From Patagioenas fasciata (Eukaryota; Chordata; Aves; Columbiformes; Columbidae), in contig NC_092520.1 of the NCBI RefSeq assembly GCF_037038585.1, forward strand, positions 191,560,604 through 191,624,603: 64,000 nucleotides of DNA, given 5' to 3'. Shown here in pieces: positions 40,146 to 53,067 of this stretch. Every line of letters starts with the position of its first letter. Position 1 is the stretch's first letter. The translations under genes and the position numbers were made by a program. The notes beneath the pieces were generated by a model. That model was not told the origin of the DNA, did no database searches, and saw nothing but the letters and a program-made list of their open reading frames with translations.

Positions 40146-41993
40146 CTCCAGAATATCAATTGTTAACTAAGTTATACAGTGAAAGGTTATTAAGCTTTCT
40201 GAAATGCTAATTTGATAGAAGATTCTTCTGATCTTGTTGCCCATTGACATTAAACTGCATAGGTGGTCAAAACAAAATGTCCCACTTCTGCAAGATAAAT
40301 CTGAATAACTAATATGTCCATGCAAATGAGCTGTTCATCCAGAACAGATTATGTACTTTGGGCATTGAGAACAATTAAACGTAGCAGAAGATGAAAACAC
40401 AGAATGGTATTATAGCTAAAAGTATGGATTATACTTCCTTGAGAAGTCAGCATAGGGATCAGTGTAAAATCAGGAGATGCATTTGCTGGCTGTGATGAAG
40501 TCACATTGGCTGAATATATGATCCACATATGGATCATAATCAAAAGTGTCAGCTGGAACATCATGTGTTACCATGCGAAGAATGCTGGGTTAATCAATAA
40601 AAACCAGCAGAGAAGCAGAACTGGCCATCTGGAGAACACTGTTGGGCTGTATTGAAACACATGGTGTGCAAATAGGTTTCTTTAGGGTGAGAGTTTATAT
40701 TTTGACTAATTTTAAGCTGTTTATTTTGGAATCAAAGTGTGCAATTAAGACATTTAGTTCAGCTGTTATCAATGATTTTGAAATTTAAATATAGTGGAAT
40801 TCTGATCAATAAACACAGTTGAAATAAAAGCTGGATGAAGTTAAGAGCATTTACTTGTAAAAGAAAACGTGTTCTTGTTTCTTTTTACAAAAATGATGAA
40901 AGGAATATATGGAAATTAACTCTCCTTTTCTATTGAAGAAATGGCAAATTTTACCACACTTATTAAAGGATATATTGAAATCCAGCCGTAACTCAACTCA
41001 CATTAAGCTTCATAGCACAAGCTGATGCAAATAGAAAACTACATGTTGTTTTGTACAGTGAGAACATGATCCAAATTTTCATGAATACAAGCAAAAATAT
41101 CTCATCAGCTTCAATGGATTCATGATCAGGCCCCACTTCTTTCACTTATGAAGAATTCATTTTTGTTTTTAGAATATAGAGCAGAAACACTGAGAACAGA
41201 TTCTGCTCTAAAAACAGTGCCTTCAGAAAGCTCTGTGCATCCTTAGGAAGTTAAATTAACCATGATAATATGTCATTGAATCAGAAAAACAGGAGAATTT
41301 GAATCAAGATTGATAATGAGCTTCAAGAATAAATTGTTAGTGTCTGTGCTCATTAAAAAACAAGGATTAAAGCAGCCCAATTACTGGCAATGCATGAAAC
41401 TGAAAAGATACAACAGTGGAAATTATAATAAAAGATGTTTTGTTTTTGTTTATAGGTTCTTTCATGTATTTGTGAAACAATAGATAATTTATTTTCCCCT
41501 TTTTTCAGAACTATAGGCTTGCCTGTTTCTTTAAAAACTTGTTTCAGTTGCCTTCAGGTATCTTTTTAAAGAAAAAGTAAGCATCTGTATTTAAATAACC
41601 ATGTGCAAATAACACCAGAAGTAATTACAGATTCATGCAACTGGATTGGAATTTTTTCAAATGACTTTTTTTTTGTAATTGTCTCCCTTTTAAGGAATTG
41701 TGTATGTGGAAATCTGTCCTGTGTGTAATAAAATGTAGCAGGAAAAGTGGGATGCTTTGTAATGGCGTGCTTTAGCCATCTAAAAGGTAGGCATGTTATC
41801 TAGGTATTTCTTACCTCCTTTTCTAGGTTAATGGAGGTAGCTGGGTGACTAATTCCACGTGATTTTAAATAAAGAATTAATACTAGCTTTGGGAGGTGTC
41901 CAGTATTCACTGGAGGACCCTGAATAACTGTTCTTGACCAACGAGACCCGTAACTTCTAAACAGCTTGAAGAGGATTAGACAGATTCCCACCC

Positions 41994-42017
41994 TTTTTTT
42001 TTTTTGGGGGGGGGGGG
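41994..42017. repeat. T12-G12 homopolymer junction
   Basis: Twelve T residues are followed directly by twelve G residues. This is a homopolymer junction prone to sequencing and assembly length errors. Confidence 0.9.
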
Positions 42018-42189
42018 TTCAGCTTGCAGATGTAGACATCTGCATGTCTACAGTTGAGCAAAAGTGTCCAGGTTCCTTCACAACTTCAGTGACGATTTGA
42101 TCAGAAAACCCTTGAGAATTATTCAACATGACCCGAGATAAACATTTTCATTTTGTTCCTTGTGTTTTGTATATAGTCCTCAGTGACCA

Positions 42190-42262
42190 GTGATCCTACT
42201 TGAGCAGGGCTTTGGACCAGATGACCTCCAGAGGTCCCTGCCAACCTCAACAATCTGGTATT
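42190..42262 (+). mobile_element. CR1 3'-end fragment
   Basis: GAGCAGGGCTTTGGACCAGA, then TGACCTCCAGAGGTCCCTGC and CAACCTCAACAATCTG form the characteristic CR1 3' UTR end in plus orientation. Only about 70 bp remain, as is common for severely 5'-truncated copies. Confidence 0.9.
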
Positions 42263-43497
42263 TAAAGCCTTGTCAGGGACAGTAACAAGAATTGGCCAGG
42301 AACTAAAAATATGACTTAAAATTATCCTGCACTATTATTTCCTGGCCTCTCTCTGTTATGATTTATTATCTGCAATATTGTACTGCCTAGGGCTGTCAGA
42401 TCTAGAAAAGAACTGTACTGTATTAGTCATTAATACCTGACAAAATGATCTCATTATATGTACATGATAACACAAGGCTGAACAATATCAGCATTTGGGT
42501 TGTGGGAATAGGCAGCTGGGGTTTTTTCCCAGATCTTTTCTTACACAGAAATTCACTAAAGGTCTTTTTCTCTCCTGATGCTCTTCCCATTTCATCTGAG
42601 CTATCATTCTTTGAGAAAATCATTGTTTATATTATGGACTTGTTCTCACGTACTGCAAAGCAATCCAGTCTAAGTAATGAAAAAGCACTTACAAATGTAC
42701 TAAGTTTGCTGCATCAAAGAAGGAGTGCAAAGTACTGTTATGCATTCATCAGTTTGTATAAAACAGGAAGGCAAATGCATTTTAGTAGTTTTTTTTTTTT
42801 CTCCCAGACTATGACATTATTCAGATGATTATGCAAGACTGCAGGAAAGCAGATAAAAATATATCAGTTGCAAGAGTAAGATTTCCTTCTAGCAGATCAG
42901 TGGAGTGAAAATAACCAGGCATCCTTTTCCAACAGTCACGCTTGTGTGTTCTAACAGCTAGATGGTCTGTAGCAATGGCCTGTTTCACTCAAGGATGTCA
43001 TACCTAATAGAATCTAAAGGATTGTTATCAAAGTTATAAAATTTGGGTACTAAGTCTATATTTAGGTATGAAAAGCAAGCAGCCAGAGAGTGAGTGAGGA
43101 AATGACAGGAGCATAAATCTTTAGCTTGCTAACGAGGACTTGCTCCTGGGGGGTCCCGTGTTGTGGCTTCTTGCAGTCCTGCTCCTCGCTCGCTGCCCCC
43201 AGCCATTGCTTAATGCAAATTGTGTCCTTCTGCCTCTTGGGAAGGTGTTCTTGTACCAGACCACTGACTGGGGGGATGCAATGCTTTTCTGTGACTGAGG
43301 ATGGAAAAACACAGGACTGGGGATAGACGATAGAAAGGTTGTTCTGTAGGAGATAAAAAGACTCATGGGAAAAGCAGAAGACAAGGAGAGTAGTGTCAAA
43401 TAGGAAAAGAAGTATCAAACCCAGAGGATTGAAGAATGTAAAGGAAGGACAAATGACAGAGGGAGACATCCTAGATTATATCACTTATAAGAGCCAG
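42263..43497. other. Intergenic sequence, unassigned
   Basis: No gene is recognised. The 43120-43330 part is noticeably more GC-rich than its surroundings and could be an unrecognised old repeat, but I find no diagnostic ends. Confidence 0.5.
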
Positions 43498-44160
43498 TGT
43501 CGAGGGTTTAGATTGTGGGGTGACAATCAAACCCTGGCAGATGTATTGTTAACCTCCTCTCCCCGCCCCTTTCCCCTTTTTCTCCTCCCTCTCCCCCCTT
43601 CCCACTCGGGACAGGCGATCAGGAGGGAAAGAAGGACAGAGAGAAGAGAGTTGGAAAAATTAAAGATGTTTTACTAATGCTACTAATAAGAATAGAGAAA
43701 ATAATACAAAATATACAAAACCAATCTTGAAAGTCCCAGCAACTGCAGAGCCAGCACCCAAAGTCCTGGATTAGACTCTGCAGCCAACCGGAGCTGGATT
43801 CAGTCTCTCACTAGGCCTCAGTTCGCAGGGACAACCAGCAAGGTCCTCTCCTAATGTCGGCCATAAGCAGAAGGGAAAAAAGGCAAAAAAAAAGGGATGA
43901 GATCCTTGTGATCTCCCACTTTTATATGAAACATTCACGTGAATGGAATGTTATACACAGTTGGTCAGTTTCTTGGTCACCAGTTTCTCGTTGCCCCTCT
44001 CGCAAGATGTCCATCCATGCTTATCAATAACTTTACATTCCATTGCTATGTTTACCAAAACATGTATCTGGTTCTCCAGGAAAATGCAGCTAATATGAAA
44101 GCTTTAGCTGACAGGCAAATTCACTAAAAGAGAAAATTGTTTTTTAACAAAACCAGGACA
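43498..44160 (-). mobile_element. Solo LTR of an ERVL-type endogenous retrovirus
   Basis: Read on the minus strand, the element starts TGTCCTGGTTTTG at 44160 and ends AACCCTCGACA at 43498. These are the ends typical of bird ERVL-type LTRs (TGTCCTGG...CGACA). It is flanked by a near-perfect 5-bp target duplication (GCCAG on the left, GCCAA on the right), fitting the 5-bp ERVL duplication. A TATA box (TATAAAAG) is visible on the minus strand at 43926-43919. It is followed by a T-rich stretch, the TTATTAGTAGCATTAGTAAA segment and a purine/GC-rich 3' part. No gag, pol or env frame adjoins it, so it is a solo LTR produced by LTR-LTR recombination. Family assignment is from pattern memory; the subfamily name is not determined. 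Confidence 0.85.
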
Positions 44161-44651
44161 GCCAATAAATTTTCAAACAGTGGAAAAGATTTTTCTTTAA
44201 TAAGTCTGCTGGCAGATTTGAATAAGGGCACCTGCAGCCTTTCTGTAGATTTGTCATTCCATTACAGATTAAAAGGTAATACCCAAGGACTGCTGCAAAA
44301 TCTAGTATTTAGAGTGGTGTGTTGAATATACTGGTTTGGAAAGCAAGAAATTTAGGGATCCCGGCAGTGACCTAATGGATTAACAGGTGTGAAGAGCTCT
44401 TCTTGTCTCAGAAAGGAGTTAAGTTGTTAACTGGTGTTAACCCAGTGAGAAAATACCAGGGACAAGTGAAGCTAGGCTAATTATGATATAATAACTTGGG
44501 AAATACCCAGTTTCAGGACATTCCAAATCATATAACTAGTGCATTAATTGAACCTGCAATGCAGGCTGATTGCAGTGATTTTAGATGTGATTTAAGTGGA
44601 GAAACTTGACAGACAGATGACGGAAGATAACTGACAGGATAAGACATGCCA

Positions 44652-44732
44652 TACTATATATTTCAAAAAGATGGACTCAATTTCAAAGCCTTATCCTTTC
44701 AAATTGGGTCCATCTTTTTGAAACACTCTGTA
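44652..44732. mobile_element. 81-bp TA-bounded palindromic element (possible Tc1/mariner-type MITE)
   Basis: Two 37-nt inverted arms (44652-44688 and 44696-44732) surround a 7-nt loop. Thirty of 37 positions match. The core TTTCAAAAAGATGGAC is perfect in both arms, and mismatches cluster near the outer end. The element begins and ends at TA dinucleotides, the target of Tc1/mariner-superfamily transposases. There is no coding capacity. The arms look like back-to-back terminal inverted repeats left after loss of the interior. Alternatively it is a hairpin RNA gene or a palindrome of other origin. The inverted repeat itself is certain; the transposon class is inference. Confidence 0.65.
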
Positions 44733-45933
44733 GATGCAGTAATGCACATAAGAGAAGACAATTTTTATGATCTTTGAATTCAAGCTGATATATCAGCTGG
44801 ACCCCACCGTGTAGTGTTTGCTGTTCAGCACCAGTAATAGGTACTGTATTCCTCAGCAAACAGACCTGTAAGGCTAAGCCAGGACAGAGCTGACAGAGAT
44901 AGGAGCTGAGGTGGATTCTGGAGCAGCTGACTGTGGGCAGTGGGTGAACAGCTGCCCCAGGGAGTGCAAAGTGGGGGTGTGAGTGCCCGGGGTGCCAGCA
45001 GCCCTGGCAGCTCCCACAGCACTAGTAGTCCCCAGCCCAGTGTGACTTTCAGGGAAAACAGCAGACCCTGAAAGGAAAGATTAGTGCTAATAAGCCTCCA
45101 CTTCTACACATTAGGTTGCTTTTTCAAAGATACAGCATGCTTTTCCAGCTAGTTCAAATCCACATAACATAATTTATTTTCTTTGACGTATGGATATTTA
45201 ATTTGCTTTCAGTGTAATAAGTAGCTTAAACCATTAAGTCATTGATAGAACCACCCTTCTAGCCTGCAGATTTATTATCACTCTTGCATCTATTCATTTA
45301 GAAAATGAGATTTAAATTCAGGAGTAGATAACAATACACTTTGCTACAGATATGCTGAAAATTGCAGGATTTCTGAGTTCTCTTGATTAAACTGTGAGAG
45401 GTACAAATGTCTGCCTTTTGCTTAAATTACCTTTCATATTGTGACCATTAGCATACATAGGTACTGAAGAAGGCCTTAGCTGCACTGTGGTCATGTTCTA
45501 GGCAAGTAAGACTGACTGTAGCAGAACAAGCTTGGAAGCTTAGATTTCAAATGAGCAACACATTCTTCTTATTATACTGTTGTTTTAAGTTATAATTTTA
45601 TTAACTCAGTTTTTTAAAGACACCAGGGAGCAAATAAGTGTTAAGCTGAAGTCTGAATCAACTGTAGGATGTATCTTTGTGATAAGGAAAGAAAAAAAAA
45701 AAGTTGAGCATCGGAACAGACTTCTAGACAACGAGGTCTATCAAAAAGTCTTTCAAAGCATTTGAAATTATACTTAATTTTTACAATATCATAGTTTTGC
45801 ACTTTTCTCTTTTTGTGGTAGGTATAATCTTAACAAAACCAAATTAAACCAAAAGACTTCCTTTTGTCATCCTACCTGCCTTCAGGGTGGCTACTGCCTT
45901 TCTAACATGACTTCTCTTGTTTTTGTTTTCAAG
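44733..45933. other. Region upstream of the first HYAL4 coding exon
   Basis: AT-rich sequence ending in a strong polypyrimidine tract and CAAG acceptor at 45933. Because the first coding exon begins at an acceptor, HYAL4 has at least one non-coding 5' exon further upstream. I cannot locate it from sequence alone. No TATA-plus-CpG promoter is obvious here, which fits a tissue-restricted gene. Confidence 0.5.
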
Positions 45934-45969
45934 GACGCATCAGAACAATTTCCCAGGAAAAAACATAAC

Positions 45970-46887
45970 ATGGATGTTTGGGTCAAATGGTCAGCACTGA
46001 CGGTGCTGCTTACTATGGTCAATGCTCAGCTGCCGAAGCCAACACGAGTCCCTCTGGTTCTGCACAAGCCTTTCGTTGTTGTTTGGAATGCACCGACTGA
46101 GCAGTGCAGGCTACGGTACAAGGTGGACCTGGATCTCAGTGTTTTTGACATTGCATCCAACACTAATGAGACTTTGAGTGGATCCAATGTGACAATCTTC
46201 TATCACACGCATTTGGGATACTACCCCTACTATTCAGATAACGGAGATCCTGTCAATGGAGGGGTACCCCAAAATGAAAGTCTTATCAAACACCTTAATA
46301 AAGCAAAGTCTGACATTGACTATTGCATACCCATGAAGAAATTTCAGGGACTTGCAGTCATTGACTGGGAAAACTGGAGACCCCAGTGGGATAGGAACTG
46401 GGGCAATAAAAGCATTTATAGAAATAAATCTCTTGAGATGGTTAGGAGACGCCATCCTCAGTGGTCAGAAGACAAAATTAGGAAAGTGGCTAAAGAGGAA
46501 TTTGAAAATGCTGGCAAGAGTTTCATGAACAACACTATCCTTCTGGCTGAGCATATGAGACCAAATGGTTTGTGGGGTTACTACCTTTACCCAGACTGCT
46601 ACAATTATGATTACAAAGAACAACCCCAAAGATACACGGGGAAATGTCCCGCCATTGAGTCTTCCCGCAATGACCTCCTGCTTTGGCTGTGGAAGGAAAG
46701 CACTGCTCTCTACCCTTCTATATACCTGGATTATATACTGAAGTCAAGTCCAAATGCACTCAAATTTGTTCACTATCGGGTTAAGGAGGCAATACGTATT
46801 GCCTCAATTGCTAGAAAAGACTATGTTTTGCCTGTGTTTGTTTATTCCAGACCATTTTATGCCTATACTTTTCATGTTTTAACAGAG
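45970..46887 (+). CDS. HYAL4: HYAL4/PH-20-type hyaluronidase, coding exon 1 of 3
   Basis: This exon encodes residues 1-306 of a 477-residue glycosyl hydrolase family 56 enzyme that cleaves hyaluronan and/or chondroitin chains at the cell surface or outside the cell. The exon starts at the acceptor AG 45932-45933. The ATG at 45970 (A at -3, G at +4) is preferred over the ATG at 45907, which lies in the intron. Residues 1-20 form a signal peptide. The catalytic DxE is Asp132/Glu134 in VIDWENWRPQW. Substrate-site segments LWGYYLYPDCYNYDY (201-215) and STALYPSI (244-251) are intact. Glycosylation sequons occur at Asn66, 73, 102, 146, 152 and 187. Cys46, Cys210 and Cys226 are the usual disulfide cysteines; Cys119 is extra. 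The exon ends in phase 0 at GTAAGC. Similarity looks closer to HYAL4 than to SPAM1. Confidence 0.95.
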
Positions 46888-47940
46888 GTAAGCAGATAGA
46901 TGTCTTTAGAAATGTAGAGATTAGAAAACAGCCTTGTAGAAAAAATACTTTCTAAAAGTTTTCCTTATATAAAGACAATTATGCATTTATTTTTCATATT
47001 TAAGGCAACCCCTCCAAAAAGGGGATTTTGTAGTATAGCCACATTACAAAACTCTACACCTTTCAAGAGTTAATATTGCAGTGCTTTGGTCTATTTCTGT
47101 AGGATGACATTGTGTATTTTTAATGAGGGTAATTTAAAAAGAAAGTACAAAGAAATCATTTCCTTAAGGAAGTTAATTCATTTTGATATTTTAATTCTTC
47201 AGGACAGCTTGCGAAACAAACTTGACAAATTTTTATGAAGTTTAAAACTAATTAGTGTAATAGAAAGATAAGCTTTCATGAGAAAGGAGCCTCAGGGCTT
47301 TTTTGTTTCTTTATCCAAATGTAAATTCACTCAGTATAGAAACAAAGCAGTCAAGTAAATGAGTCTGGCCTGGAGTTCCTAACTTCTGCAGGATGAGCAT
47401 TGGCCATCCTGCTTTTCAGAGGTACAACATGTTCAAATGTCTTCACAATCCAACATTTAGTGCTAACACTGTGGAGTCCTTTTAATAAAGAAACCAAGTT
47501 TTTGAGTCATGCAATGTTCCTTTGCCAAATGATTAAGTGCAATAAATACGTACCGGCCACAATATTGATGGTAAAATTATATTAATACAAGTCCTAGACT
47601 TTCTGCATGTGTAATGATGATTGTGGCTCTGAGTTTGTTTATGTATATAATGGAGAAGCACAGATGCTTGTTCATTTCTCTAGTAGTTGTCCCAAGTACA
47701 AGAAGGTTTGCTTTGACCAATATCAATTCCATGAGGGGGGAGGATGTCTGGTCCGGGGAGCTCATGGAAACAACCCCTCCATGGCTAAGGGCATTGGGGG
47801 TTCTCCCTCCCTTTGGTGTACAGAGAGGTGCATGAGAACTTGCTTCTGCTGCTGTCAGAGACAAGCTCTTGACTTGGACCAGAACAAAAGAGAGAGAAGG
47901 GGCAAAGGAAAAGGCAATGATCAGTCCCGGCTTCAGCCTG

Positions 47941-47964
47941 GAGCTGGAGCTGGAGCTGGAGCTG
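47941..47964. repeat. (GAGCTG)4 hexanucleotide repeat
   Basis: Four perfect tandem GAGCTG units inside the long HYAL4 intron. Confidence 0.9.
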
Positions 47965-50900
47965 GGGAGGTGTGTTGGAGCCCTGACAGCCTGAGAGGTG
48001 TTTCAGGCTGCCCCAAGGAAGCAAGTGAGACATAGAAGCAATCATGAATTCCGTCTGCCTCATTTTTATTACCAGGGACTCTTTGGAGCTATTTTCTGTG
48101 TGATGTGGAAACTGCACGTCCTAGCTGACTCAGAAATCTTGGGTAAATAGGGCAGGCTGGGTCTCAATGAGGGCAAGGGCCACTGGGGCTGCTACAGGCA
48201 GGATTTCCCCCAGAACACCTTCACTGAAGAACTCAGGCTGTGAAATAAATGAGCATCTTTCAAAAGCAGGCTGGCTGTAATAATACATTTTTATAATATG
48301 AATTAGTCTCTTGATAGATATAAAAAATACCACAAATGTAACTGAAAGCTATGAAAAGTAATATGCTGTTACCAGTTATGCACGAGTTCAAAATCCGTGC
48401 TGATATAAAGTTACTGTTTTGCCTAGGTTGTTTTCTGAACAGTACAGTGGCAATTTGGAGTGACATTCCTCTTAAGTTATACTCTTTAACTCACTGGACT
48501 GTTTTTCAATTGTGCGTAGCCACTTACTTTTGGATGCTTTAAAGATCACTGTACAACTCTGCAGCCAGGGAAGATCCCTGCGTAGCCAGAGGAACATCTT
48601 TGGGTTATGCTCTTCTAATAAGAACAGGACCCAGCTCTGCGGGCAGCCATGGGGTTAGGGCTTGATGTATCTTCAGATGCTACACATCTGTGCAAACAGC
48701 TTTGGGACTGCCAGGAACATACAGAGTTACAATTAAAAAAACTCTAAATAGGAATTATCAGGAAAAAATGTGCTTGTTTTCCCTCATAGCTCCGAAGCCA
48801 CAAAGGTATTTTAAATATGGTTTTGTGTGTTCAGATTTTAGACCAGATTGGAGCTTCTCATTTGACCCATGACATGCCCCTATGTGATGCTCACAAACCT
48901 ACAAACAAGGAATGAAACTTTCAAGCTCCAGCAACAATGTGCATGAATGTGACAAGGAAAGGAGCTGGTGTAGTACAATGACATCCAGGCTAAATGGCCA
49001 TAGAAAAATACGGATGGCAGGCTAATAGATACCTGAGCTCTGACAGGGACTGGGCCAGGAGTACCGCTGTTCTGCTCCATCAAGCTGTGCAAGAGCTGTG
49101 ACATTCTGCTCCAACAGAAATAATTGTTGACACATTCAAGCCAGATGTGTAAGCCCTTCTATATACAGTATGAAAAATACCGTAAATATTACAGTAGAAG
49201 GATACAGAAAAAATGGTTGTGAGTCAGAGTCAGTGAGGGAGAGACACAGGTGTAGCACACCTTCAGAAAGCCAAAAGACCCAAGTCTGAAACAGACGCTG
49301 TAGCTACATGTGCTGTACCTTTCACCCTGACTGCACCTGGAAATCCGGTGAGTTGTGTGTATAAGGCATCTGAGAAATTCATTCTGCTTTTTTTTCTTGG
49401 AAAAAGGTTATGAATTCTGAATTGGGATCCCAATCATTATGAAAGTTTTCTGTATTTGCTGGAGATGTGTATAAGCAATTTACCATCTGTAGGGTATTTA
49501 GAAACTGTCTGCATTGACAGTTCACTACTAAACGTGTGGGAGAGGGAAGTTACACGGTAGCATCTGTGCTTCCTGACTAGATGGCTGAAGTCATTAGTAA
49601 AGCAGGATGACAACTAAAAAATGATGAATAATGGGTAGCATTTCTCTCATTCACCTATAGATAGTCTTCTGTAATAGCCAGGTGTGCATGTGTACAGAGA
49701 CCATTCCCTGCAACCATGCCATGCTAGTGCTGCAATTCCTGAATACAGAAAAAGCATGTCTGTAACTTAGACTGTTCAAAATTCAAAGGAAAAATCACAG
49801 AGGTACTTATTTTTCTTTCCTCAACATGTAACTAGAACTGACTGTCCTGTTTCCTCTCAGGCTCCAAAGGTGAAATGACTTGGCTCACCTATTTTTTTAA
49901 TGCCCAGTGCAGTAACTTGGCTGATCAAAATCTGGAGAAGCATAGATAGAAACTAGGGCCTCCTCCACTGCCAAATCCACTGTCTGCTTGGAGACAGCCC
50001 AGCATGATCTTGAGGATTTTTGGCTGTTGCACAGTGCCCCCAAAAGCCTGAAAAAGAATGAGCACCAGAAGGGAAGAGGCTTTGTTGACTTGTTTATCAC
50101 TTGGAGAAATACCAGCCACCTAAGTGGCAGCTGGCCCATAAAGTTGCCTCTTCAGAACAGTCCTCTAACATTGATGGATGAGGATCTGATACAAGGAGTA
50201 AAACAGGATTCCCACCTAGACATATGCTAAGATGCTCATATTAAAATGAGATCTAAAATTTTTTTTAAACTTACATGTTTTCTTCCGTATGAGGTACTTC
50301 TTACACTCACATGGAAGAGCCATGCCAGTGACCCCTCACTAAGGCCAAGCTGTGCTGTGTGAGGAGCAGTGGTGGCTTCAGCCCCAAAACCAAGACTGCT
50401 GTGTCTGACACCACTGGTAGAGCTCGTGTGCTTTAGTCAGGGCTTCATGGAGGTACCTCCCTATCTCTGCTCCCCATTTGCCCCTCCCAGACATTATGAG
50501 AGGCACTTTGTTTTTGTTTTCTCACAGCACCCCAAATCTGGGGTGAAACTTTTACTTTCTAACCCTATCTCTGGCAGAAGATGAGGGGGGCAGCGGTGCC
50601 TCCACTTTGCGTGACCATCCAGTGGTCAGAGCACCCAGCCCTGGCACAGGAGCTCTTGGCTCAGTTCTTTTCCTAGCCTGTTCAGGATGAATCCAGCACC
50701 CTGTGTTAGACACCAGGAAACAGGGAATCACTAGACCAAAAAGAACAAACATGAGAGAGCAAAAATAAAAGAGAAGGTGCAACTTTCTCTGCATAGGTTA
50801 TGCAGGGAAAAGCCCTTCTGTGCTGATGGTTTTTAAGATACTGAACATGAGTCAGCCATTCAGTGAAAGGTGGAACTAGGCCTAGAAATGACAGTCTAAA

Positions 50901-53067
50901 ATGCTACTTCTTTCCTTGTGGGCAAGTTACCTAATTATTAAGCTGAATTCATCGTGAGCTGTAGTCAGGTCCCCACTTGTTTCTCTGGCTCTCCTTTGAA
51001 CATTCATTGAATTGGTGCAAGGTGAAATGGCATCAGAAAGAGAAATGCCATCTCTCTAGATGTTGTCTGTAACCTCACAGTGAAGGTAACCCCCACTGGA
51101 GGGTTAGCAGGAGATGATGTATCTTTAAGCATGAGGTGAGAGAGAAAAATTCAGCCCATGTCTTTCTAATTCTCTTTCACCATAGGGAGGACTCTTAGCA
51201 CTTGACATTTCTTTAAAAGAATACAAAAAGAGGAAATATAAGGTGGAAGAAGAATGTTTAAATGAAGTCCCATACCATTTTTTTTTGCAGTGAGCTGCTG
51301 TTTTTGCCAGCATCCAACACCTGTGCGGGTGCTACAAGAGTCCTTCTTGCATCCCTAGGGGAATGTACCTTTCAATCAAATGCCAGATTTTGTCCTTACC
51401 CTGAGAAAAGCACTGGGTTTCTCAGCACTGGCAAGGTGATGATTCTAGGTGTGTGGGAAAATGGAAGCATAGGTGCCTCAGGAACTTCAGTTGTGAAATT
51501 ATCAGTGCCATTGGACTTCACACACCCAGAGGACTAAGTGAACTTTATGGGTCATGCTCTTGGTTTTGATTATTTTATATCCATAGGAATTAGACATGAA
51601 GTGCTGAAATTCCTTTGTGGATCTGAATCTAAATGATTTCTAAAAGCAACAAAAGAAAGATGTGGAATATGGAAGAACAAAAGATGGATATATTGACTTC
51701 TGGTCAAGCAACCTAACTCTAAAGCATATTACCTACAAAATCTTTATTTCAGGGTTTGCTCATGTCAAAGTTCATCCAGAAATGCTAAACATCTATTGAT
51801 TATTTATTTTGGCTGTCTGATAAGGTTTTGTTAAATTGTTAATGACATCTGAACTGTGTTATTGTTAAATCACTCAACCATCATCTGGCTAATGTAGAAT
51901 GATGGTCCAGCCTTTCTATCTGGGTAATCTTCATAAAACGTTTTGCAGATGAAGCAAGCCTGGGAACCCTCATTACCAAGAGGTCAGGCTGTATTTCACA
52001 CTCTCTTAACATTTGATATTTTGATCTTTAATTCACATACTTCACAGGAGAAAAAATCCCAATCATTTCCCACATGAAAGTAGCACCTGCAGCCCACATC
52101 ACAATTATTTTATAAAACTAGTGCTGAACTATATACTTTTAAGACTAATGACATTCTCTAAAAGTCTGGTTGGATGATCAGCAGCAACAAGAACTTTCTA
52201 TGAGACCAATTATACTTTAAATCACTCTGAACTCTATACTAAGAGCCAGTAGGCAAACTCTACCCTTTCAGACTTCTCCAGGTTTTTCTACACTGTTTTG
52301 TCCAAACTTCAGTTAAGGGTCAGAGTCACCACCTACTCTGACTTCTGTGTAATTGTCTTCAAATCTTTGGCAGATTCTCCCTTTTCCAAAGCATTTATTC
52401 GTGCCTTCTTTTGTATCTCTTGGGCCATAAATGCTCCAGGAATGGGGACTCCTTAACTATGCATCAGTACATCAACAGGCCCACTTACACATTGAAATAA
52501 TTTTTTTAGTAGTAATTAACAATAATAACATGCTTCTTCCACGTTATCATTTTTCCTTTCTAAGATGCCATCACTATAATGTGATAATTTGGTTGGTCTT
52601 TTGGATTGTTTTCTCCTAAGAAGAGGTGAAAAGACTGTCTTAAAGACCATCACTAACTTTTTAAAATAATTTGTTGTTTCTTCATAAAATTGAGAAATAT
52701 TGCAATATCTGTCATTACAAACACTTATCAGGAATTACTTTCTCATCACTTATTGTAGGTAGAGATCATTTTAGATGCAATTGGTCATGTCTTGAAATTT
52801 GAGGGAGGAAGAAGGTCCTTTGTCCATATTTTCTAAGATCTAGTTGCATTTCTCTAGATACAATGCTCATGGTCTCGGGGAACAGCTTTAAGTTGCTTGC
52901 AAGGTGCATTGCCTTCTTGCTGGCAAGGCACCAGTGAGTCCTGCCCTACACACAGTCTGCACTTTGGCAGAGCTGTGCTACTGCTGTTGCTGGAAATCAA
53001 TTTCTTGTTGGTGCAGCTTTGAGAGTGGACATGGTTAAGCATGGTTAAGTCAGTATGCAGATATGTG

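Larger units (their letters stand above)
38004..42189. other. AT-rich intergenic sequence
   Basis: Gene-free and AT-rich. Apart from the pentanucleotide repeat at 40091-40145 and the T12G12 tract at 41994-42017, I see nothing that can be named. Confidence 0.6.

Noticed and set aside
45907-45969. Upstream in-frame ATG that would lengthen the hyaluronidase by 21 residues
   Set aside because: It lies before a clear polypyrimidine-CAAG acceptor (45933), so it is intronic. The ATG at 45970 gives a proper signal peptide and a strong Kozak context.
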